Shown: positions 43,027 to 51,890, counted from the stretch's first letter. The stretch: 64,000 nucleotides of DNA from Streptomyces odontomachi (GCF_024435355.1 NZ_JAMJWG010000010.1:248001-312000); one strand, 5' to 3'. Translations and numbers: made by a program. The notes: generated from the sequence alone by a model not told the origin.

Positions 43027-43728
43027 ATGAACATGGACGACGCCCCGTTCCCCCAGCTCAGCCGCCGGGGCTTCATGGGGGCCAGCGCCCTGGGAGCCGG
43101 CGCCCTGGCACTGGGGGCCGGGTCCGGGCTGCTGCTGCCCGGCACCGCTCACGCCGACACGACGATCAACACGAACCAGACGGGCACCAACAACGGGTAC
43201 TACTACTCGTTCTGGACCGACAGCCAGGGTTCGGTGTCCATGACGCTGGGCTCCGGCGGCCAGTACAGCACCCAGTGGAACGGCACCAACAACTTCGTCG
43301 CCGGTAAGGGCTGGAGCAACGGCTCCCGCCGTACCGTGAACTTCGGCGGCAGCTTCAACTGCGGTGGGAACGGCTACCTGTCCCTCTACGGATGGACGTC
43401 GAACCCGCTGGTCGAGTACTACATCGTCGAGTGGTACGGCTCCTACAAGCCCACCGGTACCTACAAGGGCAACGTCACCAGCGACGGTGGCACGTACGAC
43501 ATCTACGAGACGACGCGCTACAACGCCCCGTCCGTCGAAGGCACCAAGACCTTCAACCAGTACTGGAGCGTCCGCCAGTCGAAGCGGACCAGTGGCAGCG
43601 TCACCACCGGCAACCACTTCGACGCGTGGTCCCGTGTGGGCATGCCGATGGGTAGCTTCTCCTACTACATGATCATGGCGTCCGAGGGCTACCAGAGCAG
43701 CGGCAGCTCGAACATCACGGTGAGCTGA
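43027..43728 (+). CDS. Tat-exported GH11 endo-1,4-beta-xylanase (XlnC-like)
   Basis: A 233-residue secreted xylanase that cuts the xylan backbone. AAGGAGGAAGC precedes the ATG. The signal peptide carries a twin-arginine motif (SRRGFMG, ~12-18), a hydrophobic core and a cleavage site after AHA (~43). The GH11 beta-jelly-roll follows: NGYYYSFWTDSQGSVSMTLG, the nucleophile Glu in NPLVEYYIVEWYG (~130) and the acid/base Glu in IMASEGYQSSG (~219). There is no carbohydrate-binding module. Tat export without a CBM is the layout of XlnC of S. lividans, whereas XlnB is Sec-exported with a CBM. Confidence 0.96.
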   Translation: MNMDDAPFPQLSRRGFMGASALGAGALALGAGSGLLLPGTAHADTTINTNQTGTNNGYYYSFWTDSQGSVSMTLGSGGQYSTQWNGTNNFVAGKGWSNGSRRTVNFGGSFNCGGNGYLSLYGWTSNPLVEYYIVEWYGSYKPTGTYKGNVTSDGGTYDIYETTRYNAPSVEGTKTFNQYWSVRQSKRTSGSVTTGNHFDAWSRVGMPMGSFSYYMIMASEGYQSSGSSNITVS

Positions 43729-43730
43729 CC

Positions 43731-43803
43731 CTTCTCCGGAGGCGGCTCCCCCGGAGAAGTACGGCAGATGTGGCGCGGCGGTCCGGCCGCTGCGCCACAT
43801 CTG
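43731..43803. terminator. Two hairpins between convergent xylanase and SGNH genes
   Basis: First hairpin: CTTCTCCGG (43731-43739) pairs with CCGGAGAAG (43751-43759). Second: CAGATGTGGCGC (43765-43776) pairs with GCGCCACATCTG (43792-43803), with further pairing in the GC-rich loop. There is no T-run. The position between convergent genes suggests bidirectional termination. Confidence 0.75.
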
Positions 43804-43878
43804 TCCGTTCCGGGCCCGGCCGGGCTTGGGGCCTGCTCGGCCCGGGCCCGGTCCGGGTTCCACGGAAGGATCAAGGGA

Positions 43879-45111
43879 TCACGAGCGTGGCTTCCCGGTG
43901 AACGGCCCGCCCGCGCCGAAGACCCGTGCGGCGAAGCGTTCGCCGATGCGGCGGTGGGTGGCGGCGTCCGGGTGGAGCTGGTCGGGCAGCGGCAGCTCGG
44001 CGAAGTCCGCCGCGCCGTAGAGCTCACGCCCGTCGAGGTAGTACAGGGCCGGGTCGTCGGTCGCCCGCTGGTGCACGATGCGGGCCAGTTCCTCACGGAT
44101 GACGTTGAGCGTCAGCTTTCCGGCGGCGACTTCGGCGGGGTCGCCGGTGGCCCGGAACTGGAGCCTGCCGGCCTTGAGGTTGCTGAAGTCCGGGGCGCAG
44201 GGCCCCGGGGTGTCCTCGTGGATGGGGCAGTAGAGGGGCGAGACGACCAGCAGCGGCGTGCTGGGATGCCCCTCGCGGATGGTGTCCAGGAAGCCGTGCA
44301 CCGCCGGGGTGAAGGCGCGCAGCCGCATCAGGTCGGCGTTGACCACGTTGATGCCGAGCTTGACGCTGATCAGGTCCGCGGGAGTGTCCCGCAGGGCGCG
44401 GGCGGTGAACGGATCGAGCAGGGCACCGCCCCCCAGGCCGAGGTTGACCAGCTCCACGTCGCCGCCTGCGGCGGCCAGTGCGGGCCAGGTCGTGGAGGGG
44501 CTTTCGGCGTCCGAGCCATGGCTGAGCGAACTGCCGTGGTGCAGCCACACCGGGCGCTCACCGGCCGGCACGCTCTCCACGGGGGCGTCGGTACGCAGGG
44601 CGACCAGCTGGGTGATCTCGTTGTACGGCAGCCAGATCTCGACGTCCTTCGCATGGTCGGGCAGTCCGGTGAACCGGACGGTGCCGACCGGGCCCGGCTG
44701 GGTCTGCACGGCTCCGGTGGTCATGTCCATCGTCCTGACGTCGCCGCCGGTGACGCTGGCCCGCCCGGCCAGCCGCCCGTCGACGCGCAGGTCGTACTGG
44801 CCGTCCGGACGGGGCGGGGCACCCACGTAGGCCATCTTGGTGCGGAGGGTGTCCAGCTCGATGGCGGTGGCCCGGGTGCGGAACAGCAGCCGTACCCCGG
44901 AGGGCTGCGCCTCCGCCAGGGCGAGCTGCGGGTCGTCGCACTGCGCACGGGCCCAGGCGGGCAGCCGGTGCGGCAGCAGCCCGCGTGCCGTGCGCTCCAG
45001 GTCCAGCGCACCGCGCAGCAGGTCAGCGGTGAGGGGGGTACTGATCCAGTCGGTCTCCCCTCCGCGGGGCGTGGCGGTGGGATCGGGGACGGAGTCGTGC
45101 GGGTGGCTCAT
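43879..45111 (-). CDS. SGNH/GDSL hydrolase with an N-terminal beta domain (CE2-like architecture)
   Basis: A 410-residue protein. Residues ~60-195 look like a beta-sandwich (VRLLFRTRATAIELDTLR...YDLRVDGRLAGRAS). The SGNH hydrolase domain covers ~205-400: block I LHHGSSLSHGS (nucleophile Ser), block II NLGLGGGAL, block III KLGINVVNAD and block V LPDQLHPDAATH. There is no signal peptide, so it acts in the cytoplasm. A beta-jelly-roll before an SGNH domain is the layout of CE2 acetyl esterases. Its position beside xylanase and sugar-acid genes fits deacetylation of imported oligosaccharides, but this is inference. Confidence 0.85.
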   Translation of the reverse strand: MSHPHDSVPDPTATPRGGETDWISTPLTADLLRGALDLERTARGLLPHRLPAWARAQCDDPQLALAEAQPSGVRLLFRTRATAIELDTLRTKMAYVGAPPRPDGQYDLRVDGRLAGRASVTGGDVRTMDMTTGAVQTQPGPVGTVRFTGLPDHAKDVEIWLPYNEITQLVALRTDAPVESVPAGERPVWLHHGSSLSHGSDAESPSTTWPALAAAGGDVELVNLGLGGGALLDPFTARALRDTPADLISVKLGINVVNADLMRLRAFTPAVHGFLDTIREGHPSTPLLVVSPLYCPIHEDTPGPCAPDFSNLKAGRLQFRATGDPAEVAAGKLTLNVIREELARIVHQRATDDPALYYLDGRELYGAADFAELPLPDQLHPDAATHRRIGERFAARVFGAGGPFTGKPRS

Positions 45112-45258
45112 GCTCCCAGCCTGTCAACCGGATGCCGGCCCCGCACGCGCTTTTCCGCCGTCCCTTTCCACTGCCCTCCTCCCCTGTCAGCCCTGTCAGC
45201 GCCCCGGCCCGGGCCCGGCGAGGTGCAGTCCCGTGCGCCGCCTCCCTCGGCGGACGCC

Positions 45259-46605
45259 TCAACCGACCGGCGTGGTCCGCGTCTTGGTCGCGCCGGCCGC
45301 CTCGCCCGGCCCCTGACCGGCCAGCGCGAGCTTCTCGAACGGGCCGCAGACGAACAGGTAGGCGGCGGCGCCCAGGATGACGACGGCACCGGTCGACACC
45401 AGGGGTATGACGTAGCTGTGCGCGTCGCTGGTCAGGAAGAGCCCGAAGTAGATGGGGCACAGGATGCCGGCCAGGTTGGAGGCGAAGTTCTGCAGGCCGG
45501 CCACGGAGGCGACCTGGTGCTCGCCCGGCGCCACGTCGGCGGGCAGCGACCAGATACAGGCGCCGGCCACCGCCAGACAGGACATCGCGAAGGCCATCAG
45601 GGCGATCGCCAGCGCCGCGGACGGCACCACGGCAGCCAGCGCGATCGACGAGGCCAGGACCATGCTGATGACGATGGGCACCTTGCGGGCCCTGGTCACC
45701 CCCCAGCGCCGCGCCAGCCGGTCGGAGAGCCAGCCGCCGAAGAACTCGGCGAAGAACGCGCACAGCGGCGGGATCATGCCGTAGACGCCGACCTTGATCA
45801 GGTCGAGTCCGCGGGCCTCGGCGAGGTAGCTGGGGAACCAGGTGATGAAGAAGTAGAAGGCGAAGTTCAGCCCGAAGAAGCCGATCATCATGCCCCAGAC
45901 GGTGCGGTGCCGGAGCAGGTCGCGCCACCGGGCCTTGACGGGCGGGCCCGCCGACGCATCGTCCTGCCGGCTGCCGCCGCTGCGGATGTAGTCCAGCTCG
46001 GCCCGGTTGGCGAGCCAGTGGCTGTCGGGGTCGCGGTAGAGCACGAACCAGCCGATGCCGAAGAGCACCCCGACCGCACCGGTGACGACGAACGACGCAC
46101 GCCAGCCGAAGGCACCGATCAGCAGCGCGACCAGGGGAATGGCCAGCGCGGTGCCCAGCCGGGACCCGCTGTCGTAGACAGCGGCTGCCTTGGCCCGCTC
46201 GTTGACGGGGAACCACCGGCCGACGACCTTGGCGAACGTCGGAGGACCGACGGACTCGCCCGCACCGAGCAACAGCCGGAAGCAGAGCAGGGACCACACC
46301 CCGCGGGCGACGACGTTCGCTGCGGTGAAGAACCCCCACCACACCACCGCCGCCCCCGCCGCCAGCCGCGGGCCGATCCGGTCGGCCAGCCAGCCGCCAC
46401 TGATCTGACCGGGTGCGTAGGTCCAGAAGAAGGCCGCCAGCAGGACACCGCTCATCTGGGTGCTGATGTGCAGGTCATCCTCGATGTAGGGCAGCGCGAC
46501 GGAGATGTTCGTTCGGTCGACGTAGGAGATGGCCGTGCCCACCATCAGGAGGGTGCCGATGAGCCAACGAGCGTTCGTGCGCCCGTCTTTGCGTCCTGAG
46601 TGCAT
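45259..46605 (-). CDS. MFS transporter, anion:cation symporter family (hexuronate/galactarate-type)
   Basis: A 448-residue, 12-segment MFS permease. The opening RWLIGTLLMVGTAISYVDRTNISVALPYIEDDLHIS and the loop GGWLADRIGPR are typical of the ACS family (ExuT, GarP, GudP, galactonate and phthalate carriers). It diverges from a UxaA-type dehydratase, so the substrate is probably a sugar acid. The shared promoter has several GTTC-N8-GAAC palindromes that also occur upstream of the nearby IclR gene. Confidence 0.9.
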   Translation of the reverse strand: MHSGRKDGRTNARWLIGTLLMVGTAISYVDRTNISVALPYIEDDLHISTQMSGVLLAAFFWTYAPGQISGGWLADRIGPRLAAGAAVVWWGFFTAANVVARGVWSLLCFRLLLGAGESVGPPTFAKVVGRWFPVNERAKAAAVYDSGSRLGTALAIPLVALLIGAFGWRASFVVTGAVGVLFGIGWFVLYRDPDSHWLANRAELDYIRSGGSRQDDASAGPPVKARWRDLLRHRTVWGMMIGFFGLNFAFYFFITWFPSYLAEARGLDLIKVGVYGMIPPLCAFFAEFFGGWLSDRLARRWGVTRARKVPIVISMVLASSIALAAVVPSAALAIALMAFAMSCLAVAGACIWSLPADVAPGEHQVASVAGLQNFASNLAGILCPIYFGLFLTSDAHSYVIPLVSTGAVVILGAAAYLFVCGPFEKLALAGQGPGEAAGATKTRTTPVG

Positions 46606-46615
46606 GCGCCTCTGA

Positions 46616-46631
46616 TTTCGTATACGTGAAC
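46616..46631. promoter_or_regulatory. Putative sugar-acid IclR operator at the MFS promoter
   Basis: TTTCGTATACGTGAAC. Its reverse complement GTTCACGTATACGAAA matches 13 of 16 bases of GTTCGAGTATACGAAC upstream of the IclR gene (49547). It ends 11 bp upstream of the MFS start. A further TGAAC-CTAT-GTTCA palindrome overlaps its edge (46627-46640). Confidence 0.55.
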
Positions 46632-46750
46632 CTATGTTCAGAATATGAGAGGTGACCGTAGGGAGGGGTCCTTGCCGAGGTCAACAGGCATGCAGCGAGC
46701 AATCCGGCACCCGTGCCCCCTTGACGCGACAACCGCCCGACCGACAGGGT

Positions 46751-46786
46751 GTTCGAGAATTCGATATGAAGTTCTCATATGGGAAC
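46751..46786. promoter_or_regulatory. Paired GTTC...GAAC-type sites upstream of the UxaA-type gene
   Basis: GTTCTCATATGGGAAC at 46771-46786 is a near-perfect palindrome. GTTCGAGAATTCGATA at 46751-46766 shares its left half (GTTCGAG) with the site at 49547. Together they place IclR-type sites about 145-180 bp upstream of the dehydratase start. Confidence 0.5.
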
Positions 46787-46886
46787 TTTTTTCGGAGTCC
46801 TGCGGAGCCCTCCGGTGGCCCGCCCACCGGTCCCGACAGCAACCGGCAGACCTACCCGCAGACCAGCCGACGGCACCTACCCACAG

Positions 46887-46922
46887 ACCAACCGACAGAC
46901 CAACCGACAGACCTACCGACAG
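46887..46922. repeat. 12-bp tandem repeat, three copies, next to the ribosome-binding site
   Basis: ACCAACCGACAG at 46887-46898 and 46899-46910, and ACCTACCGACAG at 46911-46922, followed immediately by GGGAG and the dehydratase ATG at 46932. It lies in the untranslated leader. Confidence 0.85.
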
Positions 46923-46931
46923 GGAGAACTC

Positions 46932-48491
46932 ATGGGCGTGGCGACGTCATCGGCGCCGGTACTCGTCCTGCACGCGGACGACGACGTTGCGGTCGCGACG
47001 GCCGGTCTCGCAGCCGGCGTACCGCTCACCGCCGCCGGCCGCTCCTTCCAGGTCGCCGGCGAGATACCCCGCGGGCACAAGGTGGCGCTCCGCGCGCTGC
47101 CCGGCGGGCACCCCGTGCGCAAGTACGGGCAGGTCATCGGCTTCACCACCCGCGAGATCGCGCCCGGCGAGCATGTGCACGTCCACAACATGGAGTTCCG
47201 CCCGTTCGAGCGCGCCTTCGAGATCGGCGTGGACGCCCGGCCCACCGCATACGTCCCGGAGGCGGAGCGCGCCACGTTCGACGGCATCGTGCGCCCGGAC
47301 GGCACCGTGGCCACCCGCAACTACCTGGGCATCCTGACCACGGTCAACTGCTCGGCCACCGCCGCCAAGCTGATCGCCGAGCGGTTCCGCAGGCTCCCCG
47401 GGGCGCCCGGCGTGCTGGACGACTACCCGCACGTCGACGGCGTCGTGGCGCTGACCCACCAGACCGGCTGCGGCATGGCCGGCGAGGGCAGCGAGGCGCT
47501 GGAGGTGCTGCGCCGCACGCTCACCGGATACGCCCGGCACCCCAACTTCGCCGGCTTCCTCGTCCTGGGTCTGGGGTGTGAGGTCAACCAGGTCAGGTCG
47601 CTGGTCGACACCTGGGGGATACCCGACCACAAGAAGGTCGTCCCCATGACCATCCAGGAGTTCGGCGGCACCCGGAAGACGGTGACCGAAGGCGTGGCGA
47701 GGATCCGGGAGATGCTCCCCGAGGCCGACCAGGCGCGCCGCACCCCGGTGCGCGCCGCGCATCTCACCCTCGCCATGGAGTGCGGGGGCTCCGACGCCTA
47801 CTCCGGCATCACCGCCAACCCCGCCCTCGGCGCCGCCGCCGACCTGCTGATCCGGCACGGCGGCGCCGCCGTCTTCGGCGAGACCCCCGAGATCTACGGC
47901 GCCGAGCACCTGCTGGCCCGCCGCGCGGTCAGCGACGCGGTCGGCGACCGGCTCGCCGAGCGGATCCGCTGGTGGGAGGGGTACACCCAGCGGCACGGCG
48001 GCTCCATGGACAACAACCCCTCGCCCGGCAACAAGGCCGGCGGGCTGACCACCATCCTGGAGAAGTCACTGGGCGCGGCGGCGAAGGGCGGCCAGACCAA
48101 CCTCGTCGACGTGATCCGCTACGCCGATCCGATCACCCAGCGTGGGCTGGTCTTCATGGACACCCCCGGCTACGACCCGGTGAACGCGACGGGCCTGGTC
48201 GCCGGCGGCGCCCAGGTGCTGTGCTTCACCACCGGCCGGGGCTCCGTCTTCGGCTGCAAGCCCGCCCCCAGCCTCAAGCTGGCCACCAACACCCCGCTCT
48301 ACGAGCACATGACCGACGACATGGACATCAACTGCGGCCTGGTGGCGGACGGCACGTGCGACGTGGCGGAGATGGGCCGGCGGATCTTCCAGCTCGTCCT
48401 GGACACCGCTTCCGGCAAGCACACCAAGAGCGAGGAACTCGGTTTCGGCGACGAGGAGTTCGTGCCCTGGCAGCTGGGCGCTGTGATGTGA
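46932..48491 (+). CDS. UxaA family dehydratase (altronate/galactarate dehydratase type)
   Basis: A 519-residue enzyme. The start at 46932 follows GGGAGAACTC; the longer frame from 46779 would translate promoter repeats. It has an N-terminal SAF-like domain (residues ~10-95: VAGEIPRGHKVALRALPGGHPVRKYGQVIG) fused to the large UxaA/GarD C-terminal domain. Conserved stretches include TRNYLGILTTVNCSATAA, THQTGCGMAG, LGLGCEVNQ, MECGGSDAYSGITANPA and PSPGNKAGGLTTILEKSLGA. Members dehydrate altronate, galactarate or related sugar acids using an Fe(II) centre. It diverges from the sugar-acid transporter and is followed by an IclR regulator. Confidence 0.94.
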   Translation: MGVATSSAPVLVLHADDDVAVATAGLAAGVPLTAAGRSFQVAGEIPRGHKVALRALPGGHPVRKYGQVIGFTTREIAPGEHVHVHNMEFRPFERAFEIGVDARPTAYVPEAERATFDGIVRPDGTVATRNYLGILTTVNCSATAAKLIAERFRRLPGAPGVLDDYPHVDGVVALTHQTGCGMAGEGSEALEVLRRTLTGYARHPNFAGFLVLGLGCEVNQVRSLVDTWGIPDHKKVVPMTIQEFGGTRKTVTEGVARIREMLPEADQARRTPVRAAHLTLAMECGGSDAYSGITANPALGAAADLLIRHGGAAVFGETPEIYGAEHLLARRAVSDAVGDRLAERIRWWEGYTQRHGGSMDNNPSPGNKAGGLTTILEKSLGAAAKGGQTNLVDVIRYADPITQRGLVFMDTPGYDPVNATGLVAGGAQVLCFTTGRGSVFGCKPAPSLKLATNTPLYEHMTDDMDINCGLVADGTCDVAEMGRRIFQLVLDTASGKHTKSEELGFGDEEFVPWQLGAVM

Positions 48492-48546
48492 TCGGTGCCG
48501 TGCTCCCTGCCCTGACCAGGAATCGACGGGCGCCGGCCGGCGGCCG

Positions 48547-49356
48547 TCACCGTCCCAGCAGGCGCTCCAGCCGGTCCACCAGGGCCCGCAGCAGCTGAAG
48601 CTGCTCGGCCGCCCGCTGCTCGTCGCAGCGGAAGGTGGGCGTGGAGAGCGAGAGCGCGGCGAGGGTGCCGCCCTGCCGGTCGCGGACGGGTACGGCCACG
48701 CAGTGGCAGCCCGCCACGTACTCCTCATGGTCCTGCGCGTACCCGCTGGCCCGCACCTGCGCCAGTACGTCCATCAGGGTGTCGACGTCGGTGACGGTGC
48801 GCTCGGTCAGGCGCGGCAGCGGCTGGGCGGCCAGCCGGCGCCGCGCCTCCGCCGGGTCGAGGGCGGCCAGCAGCACCTTGCCCACCCCGGTGGCGTGCGC
48901 GTGCAGCCGTGAGCCGACGTGCGAGACCAGCTGCATGGGCTGCGGCGATTCGGCGATGGCGACGTAGACGTTGAAGATGCCGTCCAGGCGGGCGAGCTGC
49001 ACGGTCTCGCCGCTGGTCTTGGCGAGTTCGTCCATCAGCGGCCGGGCACGGGCCTCCAGGTCGCCGTGGCCGGCGTAGGACTGGCCGAGCTGCCAGGCGC
49101 GCAGGCCCAGCGCGTAGTGGCGGCTGGCCTCGTCGAACTCCAGGTAGTTGCGTGCGGTCATGGTGGCCAGCAGCCCGTGCGCGCTGGACCGGGGCAGCCC
49201 GAGGGCGTTGACCACGTCCACGAAGCGTACGGTCCCCTTCTCGGCCAGCAGGTCGAAGATCGCCAGCACCCGGTCGGCCGACTTGATCGTCGCCCCGGAC
49301 GACCCCGGCGACTCGCCGGAGCCGGCCTGCGACCGAGGCGGGGGCGGTGGGACCAT
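48547..49356 (-). CDS. IclR family transcriptional regulator of sugar-acid genes
   Basis: A 269-residue regulator. I chose the start at 49356 (MVPPPPPRSQAGSG) because AAGGAGAA lies upstream; the frame extends to 49836 without support. The winged HTH is IKSADRVLAIFDLLAEKGTVRFVDVVNALGLPRSSAHGLLATM, and the effector domain covers ~100-265 (GETVQLARLDGIFNVYVAIAES...HATGVGKVLLAAL). It is convergent with the dehydratase gene. A GTTCGAGTATACGAAC palindrome upstream recurs, in variants, in the transporter/dehydratase promoter. Confidence 0.93.
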   Translation of the reverse strand: MVPPPPPRSQAGSGESPGSSGATIKSADRVLAIFDLLAEKGTVRFVDVVNALGLPRSSAHGLLATMTARNYLEFDEASRHYALGLRAWQLGQSYAGHGDLEARARPLMDELAKTSGETVQLARLDGIFNVYVAIAESPQPMQLVSHVGSRLHAHATGVGKVLLAALDPAEARRRLAAQPLPRLTERTVTDVDTLMDVLAQVRASGYAQDHEEYVAGCHCVAVPVRDRQGGTLAALSLSTPTFRCDEQRAAEQLQLLRALVDRLERLLGR

Positions 49357-49546
49357 GTGCGGCTTCTCCTTCGAGACGGTGTGCTGTGGACGCCGCTCCG
49401 GCGCAACGGCCACTCGGCGATGGGCGATTCGCCGATTCGGCCACTCGGTGATTCGGCAGTTCGGTGGTTCGGCAGTTCGGTGGTTCTGCGAGTGGCGGTC
49501 AACGGACGGTGCAGCGGTCGCGACGGTTCGCAGGGCGAAGAATGCT

Positions 49547-49562
49547 GTTCGAGTATACGAAC
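49547..49562. promoter_or_regulatory. Putative autoregulatory IclR operator
   Basis: GTTCG-AGTATA-CGAAC is a near-perfect palindrome 191 bp upstream of the IclR start. A 13/16 match occurs at 46616-46631 beside the MFS gene. Confidence 0.55.
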
Positions 49563-49734
49563 GCTGCCGCCCGACCTCGGGCTCCGTCGGAGGCAAAGGA
49601 GCGTCGGCGGCCCGCGGACTCCCGAGCTTCTCCTGGAAGAACCCAGGTGCTCGGTGCAATGATCCCCGGCACCTTTCACCAACCCCGCATTGGAGCGTTT
49701 CAAGCGCCCGACTACCGGGAAAAGGTCCGATCAC

Positions 49735-49748
49735 TGGGAGCGCTCCCA
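49735..49748. promoter_or_regulatory. CebR box (cellobiose/cello-oligosaccharide repressor operator)
   Basis: TGGGAGCGCTCCCA, a perfect 14-bp palindrome identical to the established CebR operator of Streptomyces. It lies 54 bp upstream of the LPMO GTG start, a normal position for repression. Confidence 0.93.
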
Positions 49749-49802
49749 TGATCCCTTGCTCCCCGCTCCCCCTCCACCCCCTCTCCCGGACGAGGAGTCG
49801 CA

Positions 49803-50483
49803 GTGTTGACGCTACGACACGATCGCACCGAGACACGTAGTTGGACCCTCCGCGCCCTGCTGGCGGTGCTGGCCGCCGCCACGCTCCTGATGGTGCCCTG
49901 GTCCAGCCCGAACGCCTCCGCTCACGGCTCCACCGCGGACCCCGTCTCCCGCAACTACCGTTGCTGGCAGGTCTGGGGCAACGACTTCCAGAACCCGGCC
50001 ATGGAGCAGGAAGACCCCATGTGCTGGCAGGCGTGGCAGTGGGACACCAACGCCATGTGGAACTGGAACGGTCTGTACCGCGAGGGCACCGGCGGCAACT
50101 ACGAGGCCTTCATCCCCGACAACCAGCTGTGCAGCGCCGGCCACACCGGAGACGGCCGGTACAACTCCCTGGACAACCCGGGCCCGTGGAAGACCAGCCA
50201 GAAGAGCACCAACTTCACGGTCGACGTGTACGACCAGGCCATGCACGGCTCCGACTACCTCAAGGTCTACGTGACCAAGCAGGGGTACGACGCCGAGACG
50301 GACGCCCTGGACTGGGGCGACCTGGAGCTGCTGACCACCACCTCCAAGGTGGCGCCGGCCAACCACTACTACGCCAGCGTCAGCGCACCCGGCCGCAGCG
50401 GTCACCACATCGTCTACACGGTCTGGAAGGCCTCGCACGCCGACCAGATCTACTTCTTCTGCAGCGACGTCGACTTCGTCTGA
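49803..50483 (+). CDS. AA10 lytic polysaccharide monooxygenase, CebR-controlled
   Basis: A 226-residue secreted copper enzyme that cleaves crystalline polysaccharide oxidatively. The GTG start follows GAGGAG. A Sec signal peptide ends ASA, leaving His41 as the mature N-terminus (HGSTADPVSRNYRCW). That His is one arm of the copper histidine brace; the second His is in DQAMHGSDYLKVYVTKQGYD (~147). The axial Phe is in IYFFCSDVDF. There is no appended carbohydrate-binding module. Family members act on chitin or cellulose. The CebR box argues for cellulose-responsive expression, so cellulose is the likely substrate, although the sequence also shares chitin-type features. Confidence 0.94.
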   Translation: MLTLRHDRTETRSWTLRALLAVLAAATLLMVPWSSPNASAHGSTADPVSRNYRCWQVWGNDFQNPAMEQEDPMCWQAWQWDTNAMWNWNGLYREGTGGNYEAFIPDNQLCSAGHTGDGRYNSLDNPGPWKTSQKSTNFTVDVYDQAMHGSDYLKVYVTKQGYDAETDALDWGDLELLTTTSKVAPANHYYASVSAPGRSGHHIVYTVWKASHADQIYFFCSDVDFV

Positions 50484-50600
50484 GCCGTCCCGCCGAGCCG
50501 CCCGGCCTCCGGCCCCGTTCCGAACGCCCGACCCGTCCGGAACGGGGCCTGAGTCAGCCGAGCAGCAGCACGGTCCACCGATCGTGCGCCGTGCGCCCCC

Positions 50601-51890
50601 TCATTCCCCGCCGTCGAGGAACCAGGCGATCACCTCGGTCGTGTCGTCGTCGACGGTCAGCAGGGCGCGCCCGTCGGGGGTGAAGGCGGCCGTACCCGGG
50701 CCGGATTGCGTCGTCTCCCCCGTCCACACTGCCCGGCCCGCCGCGTCGACCACGGTCAGCCGGTCTCCTTCGGCGACCAGGGCGCGCAGCGTGTCCGGGG
50801 ACCAGTGCAGCGCCTGGCAGGTGCCCTCGATCGTGCGGGGCCCGGCGTCCTCGGGTCCGGGTCCGGCTCCGGTACGGATCACTTCCACGGCACCTTCGCC
50901 GCCGACGGCGATCGTCTCCCCGTCCGGGGCGAACACGAGGGTGCGGGCGGTCGGCAGACCGGTGCGGTGCCGGGTCAGGAGGGCGCCGGTGGCCACGTCG
51001 TGGACCAGCACCTCGCCCCCGTCCCCCACATGGGCCAGCCGCCGGCCCGACCGGTCGAGCACGGCACCGCCCCGCACCGGTGCGGTCATGGCGCACACCA
51101 CCTCGCCGGTCTCCGCCACGGCCACGACGATGCGCCGGTCCTCGGCCTCCTCCTCATGCAGGGGAAGGGGAGCGCTGACCGCGACGAGCAACCGGCCGTC
51201 GCCGCTGAAGCCGATGTGCGAGAACGGCAGCCCGTCGGCCGCGTCCCGGAGGTACTCGCCGTCGTCCGTCGCCAGGTCACCGGTCCGCCAGGCCGCCGCG
51301 TCCCCCGCCGCCCACAGCCGCACCATGCCGTCCGTGCGCCAGACCAGCACCGGCAGGTTCGTCGTGCTCGCCACCGCGAGCAGCGCGCCGTCAGGGCTGA
51401 AGGCGATGTCGCCGCCCGCTCCGATCCACTCGTCCCCCAGGTCGTCGTCGCAGTCCCACGTGCCGGTCTCGGCGTCGAACAGCCATATCTCACCGCACTC
51501 GTGGTTGCCCTGGGCTGCGGTGGCGAGCGCCACCCTCCGCAGGTCCGAGTTGACCGCCAGGGCGTCGATCCCCGACGCGAAGTCGGGCTGCCTCTCGCCG
51601 TCGACCGGCGGGCCTCCGTCGCACTCCTCGTACGCGTCCGGATCGTCCAGCATCTCCGGGTCCACGTACACGACACGGTGGTCGGCCAGGCGGTGCCACG
51701 GATGCCGCTCGCCGCGGTGTCGTTCCTGCCACCAGCGGTACGGCATCGGGCGCCGCCCCGGCCAACCGGCCAACTCAGCGGCCAGCTCCTCGGCCTGCTC
51801 CTCGGGCAGGTCCTCGGCGAACCGGGTGACCTCCTGCCAGGCCCGGGTCTCGTCGCCCTCGCCCGCCATGGCCACCCACTGCTCGATCAC
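50601..51890 (-). CDS. WD40/beta-propeller-like protein
   Basis: A 429-residue cytoplasmic protein, starting at GTG 51890 behind GGAAGGGG. Residues ~1-90 are helical and acidic (DETRAWQEVTRFAEDLPEEQAEELAAELAG). The rest has repeated blade-like units: DIAFSPDGALLAVASTTN, HIGFSGDGRLLVAVS, TLVFAPDGETIAVGGEG, TAAFTPDGRALLTVDDD. No catalytic domain is visible. Such proteins in Streptomyces are of unknown function and may be scaffolds. Confidence 0.82.
   Translation of the reverse strand: MIEQWVAMAGEGDETRAWQEVTRFAEDLPEEQAEELAAELAGWPGRRPMPYRWWQERHRGERHPWHRLADHRVVYVDPEMLDDPDAYEECDGGPPVDGERQPDFASGIDALAVNSDLRRVALATAAQGNHECGEIWLFDAETGTWDCDDDLGDEWIGAGGDIAFSPDGALLAVASTTNLPVLVWRTDGMVRLWAAGDAAAWRTGDLATDDGEYLRDAADGLPFSHIGFSGDGRLLVAVSAPLPLHEEEAEDRRIVVAVAETGEVVCAMTAPVRGGAVLDRSGRRLAHVGDGGEVLVHDVATGALLTRHRTGLPTARTLVFAPDGETIAVGGEGAVEVIRTGAGPGPEDAGPRTIEGTCQALHWSPDTLRALVAEGDRLTVVDAAGRAVWTGETTQSGPGTAAFTPDGRALLTVDDDTTEVIAWFLDGGE

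Larger units (their letters stand above)
49357..49802. other. Intergenic control region (446 bp) between IclR and LPMO genes
   Basis: It contains no gene. It holds a Pro/Arg-like, low-value open frame and a 16-bp direct repeat CGGCAGTTCGGTGGTT (49454-49469 and 49470-49485). It also has the IclR-type palindrome at 49547-49562 and the CebR box at 49735-49748. Both strands should have promoters here. Confidence 0.6.

Noticed and set aside
46779..46931. N-terminal extension of the UxaA-type protein from 46779
   Set aside because: It would translate the operator palindrome and the 12-bp leader repeat; ATG 46932 has a ribosome-binding site and the family's usual start.
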